Part shown: piece by piece, positions 18,899 to 31,488 of the stretch
Position numbering within the stretch: the first letter of the stretch is position 1
Layout: the number at the start of each line of letters is the position of its first letter
Source: Marivita sp.
GTDB lineage: Bacteria; Pseudomonadota; Alphaproteobacteria; Rhodobacterales; Rhodobacteraceae
Assembly (NCBI RefSeq): GCF_020055635.1
Contig: NZ_JAIPUT010000004.1
Location: forward strand, 101,568 to 165,567
DNA length: 64,000 nucleotides
Direction: 5' to 3'
Translations under genes and position numbers: made by a program
Notes under the pieces: generated by a model
Databases searched by the model: none
Told to the model about the DNA's origin: nothing
What the model saw: the letters and a program-made list of their open reading frames with translations, nothing else

Positions 18899-20709
18899 TT
18901 TTCGCCCGTCTTGGCGTTGCGCTTGATGCTCGACTTGATGTTGCCGAAGACATCCGGCTTGTAGCCCTGCGTCCGCATGATGAGATATTGCTGGGTGAAG
19001 GTGATCGTGTTGTTCGCGATCCAGTAGACCACCAGCCCGCTGGCAAACCCGCCCAGCATGAACATGAACACCCACGGCATCCAGGCAAAGATCATCTGCT
19101 GCGTCGGGTCGGTGGGCGCCGGGTTCAGCTTCTGCTGCAGCCACATCGAGATCCCGAGAAGCAGCGGCAGGATGCCGATGAAGATCAGCGCCAGCAACGA
19201 CCCCGGTTCGGGCGCGGCCCAGGGCAGCAGGCCGAACACGTTGAAGATCGAGGTCGGGTCAGGGGCCGACAGATCCTGAAACGGACCAAGCCAGGGGGCA
19301 TGACGCAGTTCCAGCGTCACGAAGATCACCTTGTAGAGCGAAAAGAAGATCGGGATCTGCAACAGGATCGGCAAACAGCCAGAGGCCGGGTTCACCTTTT
19401 CCTTCTTGTACATCTCCATCATTTCCTGCTGAAGCTTCTGGCGATCGTCTCCCGCCCGCTCCTTGATCTTCTCCATTTCCGGCTGGAGTTCCTTCATCTT
19501 CGCCATGGAAACGTAGGATTTGTAGGCCAGCGGGAACAGGACCGCCTTGATGATCAGGGTCAGACCGATGATCGCCCAGCCCATGTTGCCGATCAGAAGG
19601 TTCAGGTGATGCAGCAGCCAGAAGATCGGCTTGGTCAGGAAAAAGAACCAGCCCCAGTCGATGGAGTCGACGAACCGATCGACCCCGGCTTCCTGATAGT
19701 CGCGAATGGCTTCCCATTCCTTGGCGCCGGCAAAGAACTGCGTGGTCACTTCCTGGGTCTGGCCCGGCGCGATCGTGACGGTCGGCTGCACCGCTTCGGT
19801 CTGGTAGATGTTGCTGGCGTCGTTGTACTTGGCGACCTGGCGGAAGGGGGTGCCGCTATCCGGGATCACGGCGGTCATCCAGTAATGGTCGGTAAACCCG
19901 ATCCAGCCGCTTTCATTGACCTGAGTGACCTCGGCCCGCGCGCCTTCCGAGGCGACGACGGAAAAATCCGTCATGTCGCCATAATCGATTTCGGCCAAGG
20001 TGCCATCGGCCATGGCAACCACGCCTTCATGCAGGATGAAGAAGTTCTTGAGATCTTCCGGCTCTCCGTGGCGCGCGATCAGTCCGTAGGGCGCGATGCT
20101 CATGGCGCTGCCGCTGGTGTTCTCGACCGATTGGGTGATCGTGAACATGAAGTCGTCGTCAACTTCGATCGTGCGCCGGAAGGTGGCGCCGCTGGGGCTT
20201 TGCCAGCTGAGCGTTACCGGCGAATCCGGGGTCAAGGTGTCGCCGGATTCCAATGTCCAGTCGGTCAGGACGCTGGGCACGTCGTCGATCGTCAGGCCGC
20301 CGCCGGGGGCCCAGCCGAACAGCGCGTAATACGGATTGGCCGATCCGACCGGATTGAGAAGGTGAACGATATCAGCCCCTTCACGAAGGCTGACCTGGTA
20401 ATCCTTCAGCGACAGGTCGTCGAGTCGTCCGCCCGCAAGGGAAATCGACCCTTGCAGCCGGTCGGTCTGAATCGGCACGCGCGGCGCGTCTGCCACTTCG
20501 GTCGGTCCGGCCTGGGTGGCGGCAGCCGAGTCTGCTGGGGCTGCCTCGGGCGTCGTGGCCACGTTGGGTGTCGCGCTTTCGGAGGCAGGCGGCAGATCGG
20601 TTTCGGGATCAAGCGCCGGGTCCGGTGGCGGAAACAGGACAAACCACCCCAAAATGACCGCAAAGCTGAGCGCTGTCGCGATAAGAAGGTTCTTGTTCTG
20701 ATCGTCCAT
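18895..20709 (-). CDS. yidC: Membrane protein insertase YidC
   Basis: MDDQNKNLLIATALSFAVILGWFVLFPPP; GCLPILLQIPIFFSLYKVIFVTLELR. Confidence 0.96.
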   Translation of the reverse strand: MDDQNKNLLIATALSFAVILGWFVLFPPPDPALDPETDLPPASESATPNVATTPEAAPADSAAATQAGPTEVADAPRVPIQTDRLQGSISLAGGRLDDLSLKDYQVSLREGADIVHLLNPVGSANPYYALFGWAPGGGLTIDDVPSVLTDWTLESGDTLTPDSPVTLSWQSPSGATFRRTIEVDDDFMFTITQSVENTSGSAMSIAPYGLIARHGEPEDLKNFFILHEGVVAMADGTLAEIDYGDMTDFSVVASEGARAEVTQVNESGWIGFTDHYWMTAVIPDSGTPFRQVAKYNDASNIYQTEAVQPTVTIAPGQTQEVTTQFFAGAKEWEAIRDYQEAGVDRFVDSIDWGWFFFLTKPIFWLLHHLNLLIGNMGWAIIGLTLIIKAVLFPLAYKSYVSMAKMKELQPEMEKIKERAGDDRQKLQQEMMEMYKKEKVNPASGCLPILLQIPIFFSLYKVIFVTLELRHAPWLGPFQDLSAPDPTSIFNVFGLLPWAAPEPGSLLALIFIGILPLLLGISMWLQQKLNPAPTDPTQQMIFAWMPWVFMFMLGGFASGLVVYWIANNTITFTQQYLIMRTQGYKPDVFGNIKSSIKRNAKTGEK

Positions 20710-20852
20710 GGGGACCGCCGCGTTTGGTTTTCGGATTACCGCTGCGTTCAACAGGCACAGCCTCCGAAGGTCAAGCGGATTCACTGGAAAGACGGGCCGG
20801 TGCGTCATTTGTTCAGCAGAATTTGATCACTCTGCGGGCGTCGCGAAAGGCG

Positions 20853-22382
20853 TTATTTCACGCGCCGAAGATGGGCGCCGCCGGTTGCGGCGTCGCGGGC
20901 CTGGTGCTGGCGCAGCCACTCTGTGACATCGGCGGCTGTCGCGGGTTCGGCAAAGAGGAAACCTTGCGCGAAGCGGCAATCCAGCTCGCGCAGCAGCCCA
21001 TGTTCGCCGATGGTTTCGACGCCTTCGGCCAGAGCGTCCAGCTCCAGCGTGTCCGTCAGCCTGAGAATGGCCGCCAGCATCCGGCGTTTGTCGTCGGTCC
21101 TGTCGGCGCGCTGCACAAAACTCTGGTCGATCTTCACCCGCTGGATCGGGAAGTGCTGAAGCGTCGTGATCGAGGCATGCCCCGTGCCGAAATCGTCAAG
21201 GTCGATCCGGCATCCGAGATCTGCCAGGGCAACAAGATTGCGACGGATGATGTCGTCGGTATCACCCGAGATCACGGATTCCAGAACCTCGATGACAAGC
21301 CGGGCGGGCCCGAGGCCCGCGCGATCCAGGTCGGTCGCGATATGCGCCGCGAGATCGGGATTGCGCAGTTCGGCACCCGACAGGTTCACGCTGACCGTCG
21401 GAACGTCCAGCCCGGCGTCATCCCAGCCCTGCAACGCGCCAAGCGCCTGGCTCAGCATGGTCTGGCCAAGCCTGTCCATTTGCCCACTGTCGAGGATCGC
21501 CTGCAGGAATTCCGACGGCGCAATGCATCCGCGCGTCGGATGATCCCACCGTGCCAGCGCCTCCATCCCGACGACGTCACCGGTCTTGACGCGGATCTGG
21601 GGTTGGAAAAAGGCCTGGATCTGGCCGGTTTCCAGCGCGGTGATGATGTCGTGGTGCAGGTCGCGGCGCGACTGGCGTTGCCTGGACAGCTTGTCGGACC
21701 AGACACGCGTGGCGGATCCGCCTGTCGCTATCGCCTCGTCCAGCGCAAAGGCAGCCGAGCTGAGCCATTGCTGCGCCGTGGCGTTGCGCCCGAAGGTCAG
21801 CGAAGACGCGATCCCGACACTGACCGACACATACCGTGTCGTCCCGGACAGCGAGAGCGGTTCTTCCGCGACGTCGCGCATCCGTTTGGCCAGATCGAGC
21901 AGCGTATCGAGCTTGAGCCGAAATCCCGGTGCGATCAGGATGGCAAGGCGTTTGTCGCCGACCTGGAACAATTCGTCGGTTTCCCTCAGCATGGAGGCCA
22001 GGCGCGCCGACAGGAGCTGCCGCGCTTCGTCTGCAACCGTTTCACCCAGGCCTGCGGCGATGTCATCCAGACCGCTGATACCCAATTGGAAACAGGCGGT
22101 TGTCTGGCCATTGTGCTGCGCGATTTCCAGAAATTCCTGCGCCGCGGACTCGACCGTTTGCCTGTGCCCGACACTCCGGGTTGGGTCCGTCGGCAGCCGG
22201 CCAAACCCGCCGGTCAGCGCATAGAGAAGCGGCGTCGTCAGGGCACAGAAGACCAGCAGAGCCTCGCCACCGCCCCAATAGGCCGCAAGGCAGATCGCCG
22301 GCAGGAACGCCAGCATCTGCGGCCCGCGCAGGCCGCGCCCCAGCATCGAAACAAGGTGTTTTTGGTCAAATCCTGATCGCAT
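20853..22382 (-). CDS. EAL-domain cyclic-di-GMP phosphodiesterase with degenerate GGDEF
   Basis: GMEALARWDHPTRG, DDFGTGHASITTLQHFPIQRVKIDQSFV; GGDEF motif not preserved. Confidence 0.9.
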   Translation of the reverse strand: MRSGFDQKHLVSMLGRGLRGPQMLAFLPAICLAAYWGGGEALLVFCALTTPLLYALTGGFGRLPTDPTRSVGHRQTVESAAQEFLEIAQHNGQTTACFQLGISGLDDIAAGLGETVADEARQLLSARLASMLRETDELFQVGDKRLAILIAPGFRLKLDTLLDLAKRMRDVAEEPLSLSGTTRYVSVSVGIASSLTFGRNATAQQWLSSAAFALDEAIATGGSATRVWSDKLSRQRQSRRDLHHDIITALETGQIQAFFQPQIRVKTGDVVGMEALARWDHPTRGCIAPSEFLQAILDSGQMDRLGQTMLSQALGALQGWDDAGLDVPTVSVNLSGAELRNPDLAAHIATDLDRAGLGPARLVIEVLESVISGDTDDIIRRNLVALADLGCRIDLDDFGTGHASITTLQHFPIQRVKIDQSFVQRADRTDDKRRMLAAILRLTDTLELDALAEGVETIGEHGLLRELDCRFAQGFLFAEPATAADVTEWLRQHQARDAATGGAHLRRVK

Positions 22383-22447
22383 CCCGGTCTTGCCCCAATG
22401 CCCCAAACTCGTTCGACGCAAGATGGCGGGAGTTGGTAACCGAAGGT

Positions 22448-23341
22448 TTAACGGAGCCTTGGAATGTCCGTCAAATTCTCTGCATCCTCTTTGGGCTGGG
22501 TGAAAAGTTCCTTGAAATCAAAGAGATCGTTGTCCAGAAGATGCGATGGACGTGCATTGGTCAGCGCGCGGAACATCACCTGACGACGGCCGGGGCTGTT
22601 CTTTTCCCAGCCATCCAGAATGGCCTTGACCTGCTGTCTTTGCAGCCCGTCTTGGCTGCCGCACAGATCGCAGGGAATGATCGGATAGCTCATCGCCCTT
22701 GCGAATTTCTCGCAATCGGACTCCGCAACATGGGCCAGGGGGCGATAGACAAACAGATCGCCATCCTCGTTGACCAGTTTCGGCGGCATCGTGGCAAGCC
22801 GCCCGCCGTGAAACAGGTTCATGAAGAACGTCTCGAGGATATCGTCCCGGTGATGGCCCAGCACCACCGCGGAACAGCCTTCCTCGCGCGCGACGCGGTA
22901 CAGGTTGCCCCGGCGCAGCCGCGAACAGAGCGCGCAATAGGTTCGTCCCTGCGGCACCTTGTCGACAACGATGGAGTAGGTGTCCTGGTACTCGATCCGG
23001 TGCGGCACGCCCATCTTTTCAAGAAATTCCGGCAGGACCGTCGCCGGGAACCCCGGCTGCCCCTGATCGAGATTGCACGCCAGAAGATCGACCGGCAGCA
23101 GCCCGCGCCACTTGAGCTCGTGCAGCACCGCAAGCAGCGTATAGCTGTCCTTGCCGCCCGACAGGCAGACCAGCCAGCGCGCCGGAGGCGCGTCGGGATG
23201 GCGCGCGTCGCGCTCGATCATGCCGTATTGTTCGACCGCCTCGCGGACGTTCTGCACGATCCGCTTGCGCAGCTTCTTGAACTCGGTGGTCTTGGGCGCA
23301 CCGTAGAACAGCGGGTGGATATCGTCGGCATCATCAAGCAT
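22448..23341 (-). CDS. ttcA: tRNA 2-thiocytidine(32) synthetase TtcA
   Basis: [14 protein letters not shown]-loop, [17 protein letters not shown]. Confidence 0.94.
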   Translation of the reverse strand: MLDDADDIHPLFYGAPKTTEFKKLRKRIVQNVREAVEQYGMIERDARHPDAPPARWLVCLSGGKDSYTLLAVLHELKWRGLLPVDLLACNLDQGQPGFPATVLPEFLEKMGVPHRIEYQDTYSIVVDKVPQGRTYCALCSRLRRGNLYRVAREEGCSAVVLGHHRDDILETFFMNLFHGGRLATMPPKLVNEDGDLFVYRPLAHVAESDCEKFARAMSYPIIPCDLCGSQDGLQRQQVKAILDGWEKNSPGRRQVMFRALTNARPSHLLDNDLFDFKELFTQPKEDAENLTDIPRLR

Positions 23342-23382
23342 GGGCGCGGTCTACGGCGGATCGTCCGATGCGGCAAGGCCTG

Positions 23383-25833
23383 TCAGCGGGCACGCGGTTT
23401 GGCGCGCAGGGTCGGGTCTGCCTCGGTCGGGTCCTCGGGCCAGGGATGTTTGGGATAGGCCGCGCGCATGTCCTTGCGCACATCGGCATAGGAGCCGGCC
23501 CAGAACCCCGGCAGGTCCATCGTGGTCTGGACCGGACGGCGGGCCGGCGACAGAAGCGTCACCCGCAAGGGCGTCTTGCCGACCATCGGATGTGTCTTCT
23601 GGCCGAACATCTCTTGCAGGCGCAACGCGATCTCCGGGTGTTCGCCGGTATAGTCGATGGGAATCTCGCGCCCCAGGGGTGTGGTGAACCTGCCCGGAAC
23701 GGCGCTCTCCACCGCCTGCATCTGGGCCCAGTCCAGCCTGAGGCGCAAGGCATTGAGCAGGTCGAACCGCTTCCAGTCCTCGGCGCTGCGCACCCCTGTC
23801 AGATGCGGCAGCAGCCAGGTTTCCAAGGTCTCGAGAAGTGCCGCCTCCGACATGTCCGGAAGGTCGTGCCCGGCCTCGCGCGCCAGCGTCACCCGCGCCA
23901 CGAACCGGCGCGCGGCATCCGTCATCGCAGGGGCCAAGCCGAGATCGCGCACGCCGTCCAGCATCGCCGCCGCCACCGCGTCGGGCGGCGCGTCCTTCCA
24001 GATGCGATCGTCCAGCGCGATCGCCCCGAGCTTTTCCTGCTGTCGCGAAACCACGCGTCGGTCGCGTTTCGACCAGGCGCAGGTATCGACCCAGGCGATC
24101 TGGTCGGCGTAAAGCGCGCGCACCGCGCTTTCGGGGATCTGCATCGCCTGTCGGATGCGCGCCTCACGCGGATTGCCGTCCAGATCGGTCGCCACGATCA
24201 ACCGCGCCCCGGCCAGCGGATCGCCCTCGTCCATCACCGCTCCCTTGCCGCCGGAGAGCTGATAGCGCGGCGCGTCGCCCTTGCGGCGCAATCCGATCCG
24301 GTCGGGATAGGCCAGAGCGGCCATCTCTGCCGGGCCAAGGTCCGTGCCGCTGCGGGCGGGCGCGACCCGCGCGAGGCGTTTGGCCTCGGTCCGGATCCGC
24401 TCCAGCGCCCCCCGGTTCAGCGTCGCGCGCCGTGTGTCGGTAAACCGCTTCGGATCGCGCAGCGCCTCCAGCCGCAGGCCAAGGTCGACGCCCCCGCCCT
24501 GAACCGGATCGCGGTCCGCCATCAGCGCGGCCAGCGCCGCCGCCTCCGGTCCGGCGACGCTCAGCATATGCGCCAGCCGGGGATGCAGCGGCAGCGCGGA
24601 AAGCACCCGCCCGTGATCGGTCATGCGGTTCAGTCGATCAAGCGCCCCCAACATCCGCAGCAGCGCTTGCGCTTCGGCATAGGCACCCTCGGGCGGGGTG
24701 GTCAGAAACGGCAGATCACCCGGTTGCGCCCCCCAGAGCGCCAGTTCCAGCGCCAGCCCGGCAAGGTCCGCCGCCTCGATCTCGGCTGGCGGGAAGGCGG
24801 CCAATGCGCCGTCCTCCCCTTTGGTCCAGAGCCGGTACGCGACCCCGTCGGCGACCCGGCCGGCACGGCCCGCGCGCTGGGTGGCTTCGGCCTTGGTCAC
24901 CTTTTCCGTGACCAGCCGCGACATGCCCGACCCCGGATCGAACCGCGCGCGCCGCGCGCGACCGCCATCGACAACCACGCGGATGTCCTCGATGGTCAGC
25001 GAGGTTTCCGCGATCGATGTCGCCAGCACCACCTTGCGGCCGCCGCTTTCGGGGCGGATCGCCTCTTGCTGGGCCTTGAAGGGCATTGCCCCGAAAAGCG
25101 GCCGTATCGTGCAGGTCTTGGGCAGCCGCCCCTCCAGCACGGCCTGCACGCGCCGGATCTCGCCTTCGCCGGGAAGAAAGGCCAGGATGCCGCCGTCGGT
25201 CTCGGTCGCGGCCCGTGCCACGAGGTCCGCCATCGCGGCCTCGAACCGTATCGCCTTGGGCAATGGTCGGTCCAGCCAGCGGGTCTCGACCGGAAAGCTG
25301 CGGCCTTCGGAGGTGACGATCGGCGCCTGCATCAGCTCTGCCACCGGGGCCGCATCCAGCGTCGCGGACATCGCCAGCAGGATCAGGTCACTGCGCAGCG
25401 CTCCGGTGATTTCGAGGCACAGCGCCAGGCCCAAATCCGCGTTCAGCGACCGCTCGTGGAATTCGTCGAAGATCACCGCGCCGATGCCGCGCAGCTCCGG
25501 GTCGGACTGGATCATCCGCGTCAGGATGCCTTCGGTGACCACCTCGATCCGCGTCGCCTTCGACACCTTGGCCTCGCCGCGCACCCGGTACCCCACGGTC
25601 TGGCCGGCGGGTTCGCCCAGCGTCTGGGCCATCCGCTCGGCGGCGGCGCGGGCGGCAAGGCGGCGCGGTTCCAGCATCACGATCTTCTGCGGCGTCACGC
25701 CCGCCTCGAGCATCGCCAGCGGCACGCGGGTCGTCTTGCCCGCGCCGGGCGGGGCTTGCAGCACGGCACGGCCCACGTCACACAGGTGCGCCAGAAGGGC
25801 GGGCAGGGCATCTTCGATGGGAAGCCGGGTCAT
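23383..25833 (-). CDS. hrpB: ATP-dependent helicase HrpB
   Basis: APPGAGKTTRVPLAML, FDEFHERSLNADLGLAL, QRAGRAGRVADGVAYRLW. Confidence 0.95.
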   Translation of the reverse strand: MTRLPIEDALPALLAHLCDVGRAVLQAPPGAGKTTRVPLAMLEAGVTPQKIVMLEPRRLAARAAAERMAQTLGEPAGQTVGYRVRGEAKVSKATRIEVVTEGILTRMIQSDPELRGIGAVIFDEFHERSLNADLGLALCLEITGALRSDLILLAMSATLDAAPVAELMQAPIVTSEGRSFPVETRWLDRPLPKAIRFEAAMADLVARAATETDGGILAFLPGEGEIRRVQAVLEGRLPKTCTIRPLFGAMPFKAQQEAIRPESGGRKVVLATSIAETSLTIEDIRVVVDGGRARRARFDPGSGMSRLVTEKVTKAEATQRAGRAGRVADGVAYRLWTKGEDGALAAFPPAEIEAADLAGLALELALWGAQPGDLPFLTTPPEGAYAEAQALLRMLGALDRLNRMTDHGRVLSALPLHPRLAHMLSVAGPEAAALAALMADRDPVQGGGVDLGLRLEALRDPKRFTDTRRATLNRGALERIRTEAKRLARVAPARSGTDLGPAEMAALAYPDRIGLRRKGDAPRYQLSGGKGAVMDEGDPLAGARLIVATDLDGNPREARIRQAMQIPESAVRALYADQIAWVDTCAWSKRDRRVVSRQQEKLGAIALDDRIWKDAPPDAVAAAMLDGVRDLGLAPAMTDAARRFVARVTLAREAGHDLPDMSEAALLETLETWLLPHLTGVRSAEDWKRFDLLNALRLRLDWAQMQAVESAVPGRFTTPLGREIPIDYTGEHPEIALRLQEMFGQKTHPMVGKTPLRVTLLSPARRPVQTTMDLPGFWAGSYADVRKDMRAAYPKHPWPEDPTEADPTLRAKPRAR

Positions 25834-25873
25834 GCGGTCTTCCAGGCCGGGCCGGGTCTGGTGGGCAAGTCGA

Positions 25874-26251
25874 TCACGCCTCGTCTTCGGGGAAGGCTTG
25901 CAAACAGGCCGCCGTGCCCCGCTCGGCGGCGCGCTCCAGCCCGGGCAGATCGCGGGCAAGCTGGGCATCGCGGGCCTGCAACGCAGCGCGGTCGACAGGC
26001 ACCCGACGGGTCACCGGATAGGTCTCGCGATCCCAGCAGGGCACGAACTTGTCTTCCGCAACCTTGCAGCGGGTAAAGACGCGGCGGGTTTCGTATTCGG
26101 TCACCGTATCGAATCCGCGCGACAGGGATCGTGCGATGTCGGCACGTTCCTTGAGCGCAGCTCGGTAGGGGCCCGCGGCATCGTTGATGCAGCGCTCCTG
26201 CGGAGTGGCGCAGGCGGCCAGCAAAACGAAGATCGGGATCAGGACTCGCAT
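25874..26251 (-). CDS. Putative lipoprotein, unknown function
   Basis: MRVLIPIFVLLAACAT lipobox. Confidence 0.65.
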   Translation of the reverse strand: MRVLIPIFVLLAACATPQERCINDAAGPYRAALKERADIARSLSRGFDTVTEYETRRVFTRCKVAEDKFVPCWDRETYPVTRRVPVDRAALQARDAQLARDLPGLERAAERGTAACLQAFPEDEA

Positions 26252-26346
26252 GCGCCAAGGCTATCCCACCGGGGATGTGTCGGCAATGGACTTGGCAGGC
26301 CGGCGCGTGGCCGAAGCCTGTGATCCCTGCCGCGCAGGGGCGCGTG

Positions 26347-26811
26347 TCACGACTTGGCTGAGAATTCCGAAACCGGGGCCGACACAAGCTGATCCGCGGG
26401 GCAATTGCGGAACGCCTCGACCGCAGGGGCCGCGCCCTCAAGCGACAAAGGCACCTCCAGATCGCCCAGAACCGCAAAGGCGCGGGAGTTGAAATGCAGG
26501 CCGTTCAGGACGTTGCCGAAGCCCCTGTCCCGCACCGTCAGGGTGCGCGTGTCCTCGGCCTCGATCCGGTGCCTGTCGGTCGAGATGGTCAGGCCGCGCG
26601 GGCCTTCGAACCGCATCGAGAAAACGTCGCCCTCGGGCCAGCCGCCTTCGCGCGACAACTGGATCGCGTATTCCCCGATGCCGGGATCATACGTCACCAT
26701 GACAGCCATGTCCGCACCCTGATGGAACAGCGTGCAGATCGGAACCGGGGTGAATTCCCAGGCGGTCGCGGGCGCGGCCATGCAGGCAAGGGCGAGGGTC
26801 AACATGCGCAT
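26347..26811 (-). CDS. Secreted hypothetical protein
   Basis: Signal peptide MRMLTLALACMAAPATAWEF; coding-like composition. Confidence 0.65.
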   Translation of the reverse strand: MRMLTLALACMAAPATAWEFTPVPICTLFHQGADMAVMVTYDPGIGEYAIQLSREGGWPEGDVFSMRFEGPRGLTISTDRHRIEAEDTRTLTVRDRGFGNVLNGLHFNSRAFAVLGDLEVPLSLEGAAPAVEAFRNCPADQLVSAPVSEFSAKS

Positions 26812-26931
26812 GCCCTAATGATAGCGTCCGGGTCGCGCTGCACCAGCCTTCGGATGAAAACAGCATGCCAAAGGGATGAAATTGCGCGCCGCATGCATAT
26901 CTCACCTAGGGTAACTCAGAGGAGAGCCGCC

Positions 26932-27216
26932 ATGAAATGCCCGATCGACGGAACCGAGCTTGTGATCGCCGAACGCTCCGGCGTGGAGATCGATTATTGC
27001 CCGCAATGCCGGGGTGTCTGGCTGGACCGGGGTGAACTCGACAAGATCATCGACCGCAGCGCCGATTTCACCCCCGCGCCGTCGCCGCCGCAACATGCGC
27101 TTCCCCGCGATCCGGACGAATATGGCGATCAGAGAGGCCAGCGCGGATATCCCGGACAGGGCGGCTACCGCAAGAAAAAGCGTGGCGGCTTCCTTGAGGA
27201 TCTGTTCGACTTCTGA
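26932..27216 (+). CDS. zf-TFIIB-type zinc ribbon protein
   Basis: MKCPIDGTELVIAERSGVEIDYCPQCRGVWLDRGELDKII. Confidence 0.88.
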   Translation: MKCPIDGTELVIAERSGVEIDYCPQCRGVWLDRGELDKIIDRSADFTPAPSPPQHALPRDPDEYGDQRGQRGYPGQGGYRKKKRGGFLEDLFDF

Positions 27217-27273
27217 TCAAGGTGCCGACAGGTCGGACGTTGATGTCCGATCTGCCGGCAAGGAGCCCTGGTC

Positions 27274-27348
27274 ATGCGTGTTTGGATTGCGATTGCGAGC
27301 TTGATGGCCCTGAGCGCCTGCGGCGTGCCGTTTGTGCCGTTTATCTGA
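27274..27348 (+). CDS. Candidate 24-aa micro-lipoprotein MRVWIAIASLMALSACGVPFVPFI
   Basis: RBS-like aaggag upstream, ATG, lipobox LSAC, stop at 27346; absent from the ORF track because of size. Confidence 0.55.
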   Translation: MRVWIAIASLMALSACGVPFVPFI

Positions 27349-27384
27349 TCGTTCGGGTGTGCCGTAGATCGGCACGCCTGGCCG

Positions 27385-29565
<2,181 letters not shown>

Positions 29566-29984
29566 GGGTCTCCGGACGGAATCAGGCTGCCGCAAGGACA
29601 GGTGCGATAAGAAGGCAGAGCCTCAAAAATGGGGCGGGACGGGCGAAAATGCAACCTGGGTCGCATATTGGCTCAGGTGGCTGCAAATGCCCTGTTTTCT
29701 TGCCTTTCGGACGCAATACTTGCGCCCGCAACGGCGGGAATTGCACCCCCCGAGGCTTTTTTTCTTTAAAACTTGCATGAATTGGGTACCTTTTACCGGC
29801 AAGCAGTTGGTTTAATTTGTTTCGGGCCGCATACACCCACCCCTCGCTCCCCGCGGTTCGTCGGCGAATGGCACCCTGCTTGCACTTTTGCCTCCGGCCC
29901 TGCGACAGTGTGATGACTTGGAACGCCTTGCGCCTTGGGCCGTTTTTGCCCATATCCAGTGGACAGACAGATCAGGTGAGACCC

Positions 29985-30296
29985 ATGCGAGCGCGAATTT
30001 ACCAGCCGTCCAGAACCGCGATGTCTTCCGGCAGCGCGAAGACGCATCATTGGGTTCTGGAATTTGCCCCCGAAAGCCCGCGCGGCATTGACCCGCTGAT
30101 GGGGTGGACATCCTCGACCGACACGCAAAGCCAGGTGCGGCTCACGTTCGACACGCTGGAGGCGGCGAAGGATTATGCCAAGGATCACGGCATCGAGGTG
30201 GTGCAGTTCCAGCCCAACAAGCGCAAGCCGAACATCCGCCCGCGCGGCTATGCCGAAAATTTCGCCGTCGACCGCAAGGGTGCCTGGACGCACTGA
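29985..30296 (+). CDS. ETC complex I subunit, NDUFS4-like conserved region protein
   Basis: [65 protein letters not shown]. Confidence 0.9.
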   Translation: MRARIYQPSRTAMSSGSAKTHHWVLEFAPESPRGIDPLMGWTSSTDTQSQVRLTFDTLEAAKDYAKDHGIEVVQFQPNKRKPNIRPRGYAENFAVDRKGAWTH

Positions 30297-30760
30297 TGAA
30301 CAGCTTCCGCATTGATCCGGTCGTGGCCTTGACCTGGGATGTTGCGGACCTGCTCGGCAGACATTTCGAAATGATGCAGGCGCAGACGCCGCAGGAAAGC
30401 TGTCACGTGATGACGGCCGATGACCTGTTCGCGGCCGGCGCCCATGTCTACGCGTTGCGCAACGCGGGCGACATGCTGGGCATCGCCGCGCTCAAGCCGC
30501 TGGATGCGACCCATGGCGAACTGAAATCCATGCACACCAAGGCCGAGGCCCGCAGCATGGGCGTCGGGGCGGCGCTGGTGCAGCACGTGATCACGCAAGC
30601 CCGATCCTTTGGAATGACGCGGATCAGCCTGGAAACCGGTTCGGAAGACCTGTTCGCCCCGGCGCGCCGCCTCTACGAGCGCCAGGGATTCGGTTATTGC
30701 CCGCCCTTCGCGGACTATGTCGATGACCCGCTCAGCGTCTTCATGACACGCGCGATCTGA
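30296..30760 (+). CDS. GNAT family N-acetyltransferase
   Basis: ARSMGVGAALVQHVITQARSFGMTRISLETG; ATGA overlap with the upstream gene. Confidence 0.88.
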   Translation: MNSFRIDPVVALTWDVADLLGRHFEMMQAQTPQESCHVMTADDLFAAGAHVYALRNAGDMLGIAALKPLDATHGELKSMHTKAEARSMGVGAALVQHVITQARSFGMTRISLETGSEDLFAPARRLYERQGFGYCPPFADYVDDPLSVFMTRAI

Positions 30761-30774
30761 CACGCCTCGGCTGA

Positions 30775-31278
30775 TCAAGGCCCGGAAAACGCACCGCAGG
30801 CGATCCGGTCCCCGGCATCCCCGGCCGGCTGGCTGGTATAGTCATCCGCACCGGCATGCATGATGAAGGCCGCGCCATCTTCGTCGAAGATCATCTCGTC
30901 GAGCGACAGGTGAGGATTGAAGAAATCGGCTGTCAGGCTGCCGTCGTCGCCGATGGTCACGTTCGGAAGGTCGCCGGGATGCGGTCCGCCATTGACGCTG
31001 ATGCCATGTTGCATGTCGCCTGCGATATGTCCGCCGGCCGAGGTGAAATCATCCGCCGAACAATCGCCGGTTTCGTGCAGATGCACGGCATGGGTGCCCG
31101 ACGGAACCGAGTCCAGCTCGAGTTCGACCAGCATGGTGCCCGAGGGCTGCGGCGTCAGCGTGACCGTGCCAAGGGACGTGCCGTCGCGGTTGGTGACGTC
31201 GGCGGTGGCCACGTCCTGCGCCGCGAGCGGCAAGGCGGGCAACAGGGCGGTGGCGGCGGCAAAGAGGGTGAGTCGCAT
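30775..31278 (-). CDS. sodC: Superoxide dismutase [Cu-Zn]
   Basis: GTHAVHLHETGDCS, SAGGHIAG, FIMHAGADDYTSQPAGDAGDRIACGAF. Confidence 0.95.
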   Translation of the reverse strand: MRLTLFAAATALLPALPLAAQDVATADVTNRDGTSLGTVTLTPQPSGTMLVELELDSVPSGTHAVHLHETGDCSADDFTSAGGHIAGDMQHGISVNGGPHPGDLPNVTIGDDGSLTADFFNPHLSLDEMIFDEDGAAFIMHAGADDYTSQPAGDAGDRIACGAFSGP

Positions 31279-31385
31279 GACGGTTTCCTTTCGTTCGGTT
31301 GACTGTCATCGAAACGCAGCCTTTCCGAACGCGGTTCCAATCACCCTTTGACGACCCGTTCCGCCTGTCGTAATCCCACCTCAGC

Positions 31386-31462
31386 GGTCCCTTAGCTCAA
31401 CTGGATAGAGCAGCTGACTTCTAATCAGCAGGTTTGGGGTTCGAGTCCTCAAGGGATCGCCA
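31386..31462 (+). tRNA. tRNA-Arg (TCT), CCA encoded
   Basis: GGTCCCTTAGCTCAACTGGATAGAGCAGCTGACTTCTAATCAGCAGGTTTGGGGTTCGAGTCCTCAAGGGATCGCCA. Confidence 0.96.
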
Positions 31463-31488
31463 ACTTTATCCTCGACCATCGGCATCCA

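Noticed and set aside
29566-29985. SOS (LexA) box upstream of uvrB
   Set aside because: No GTTCN7GTTC or close variant seen.
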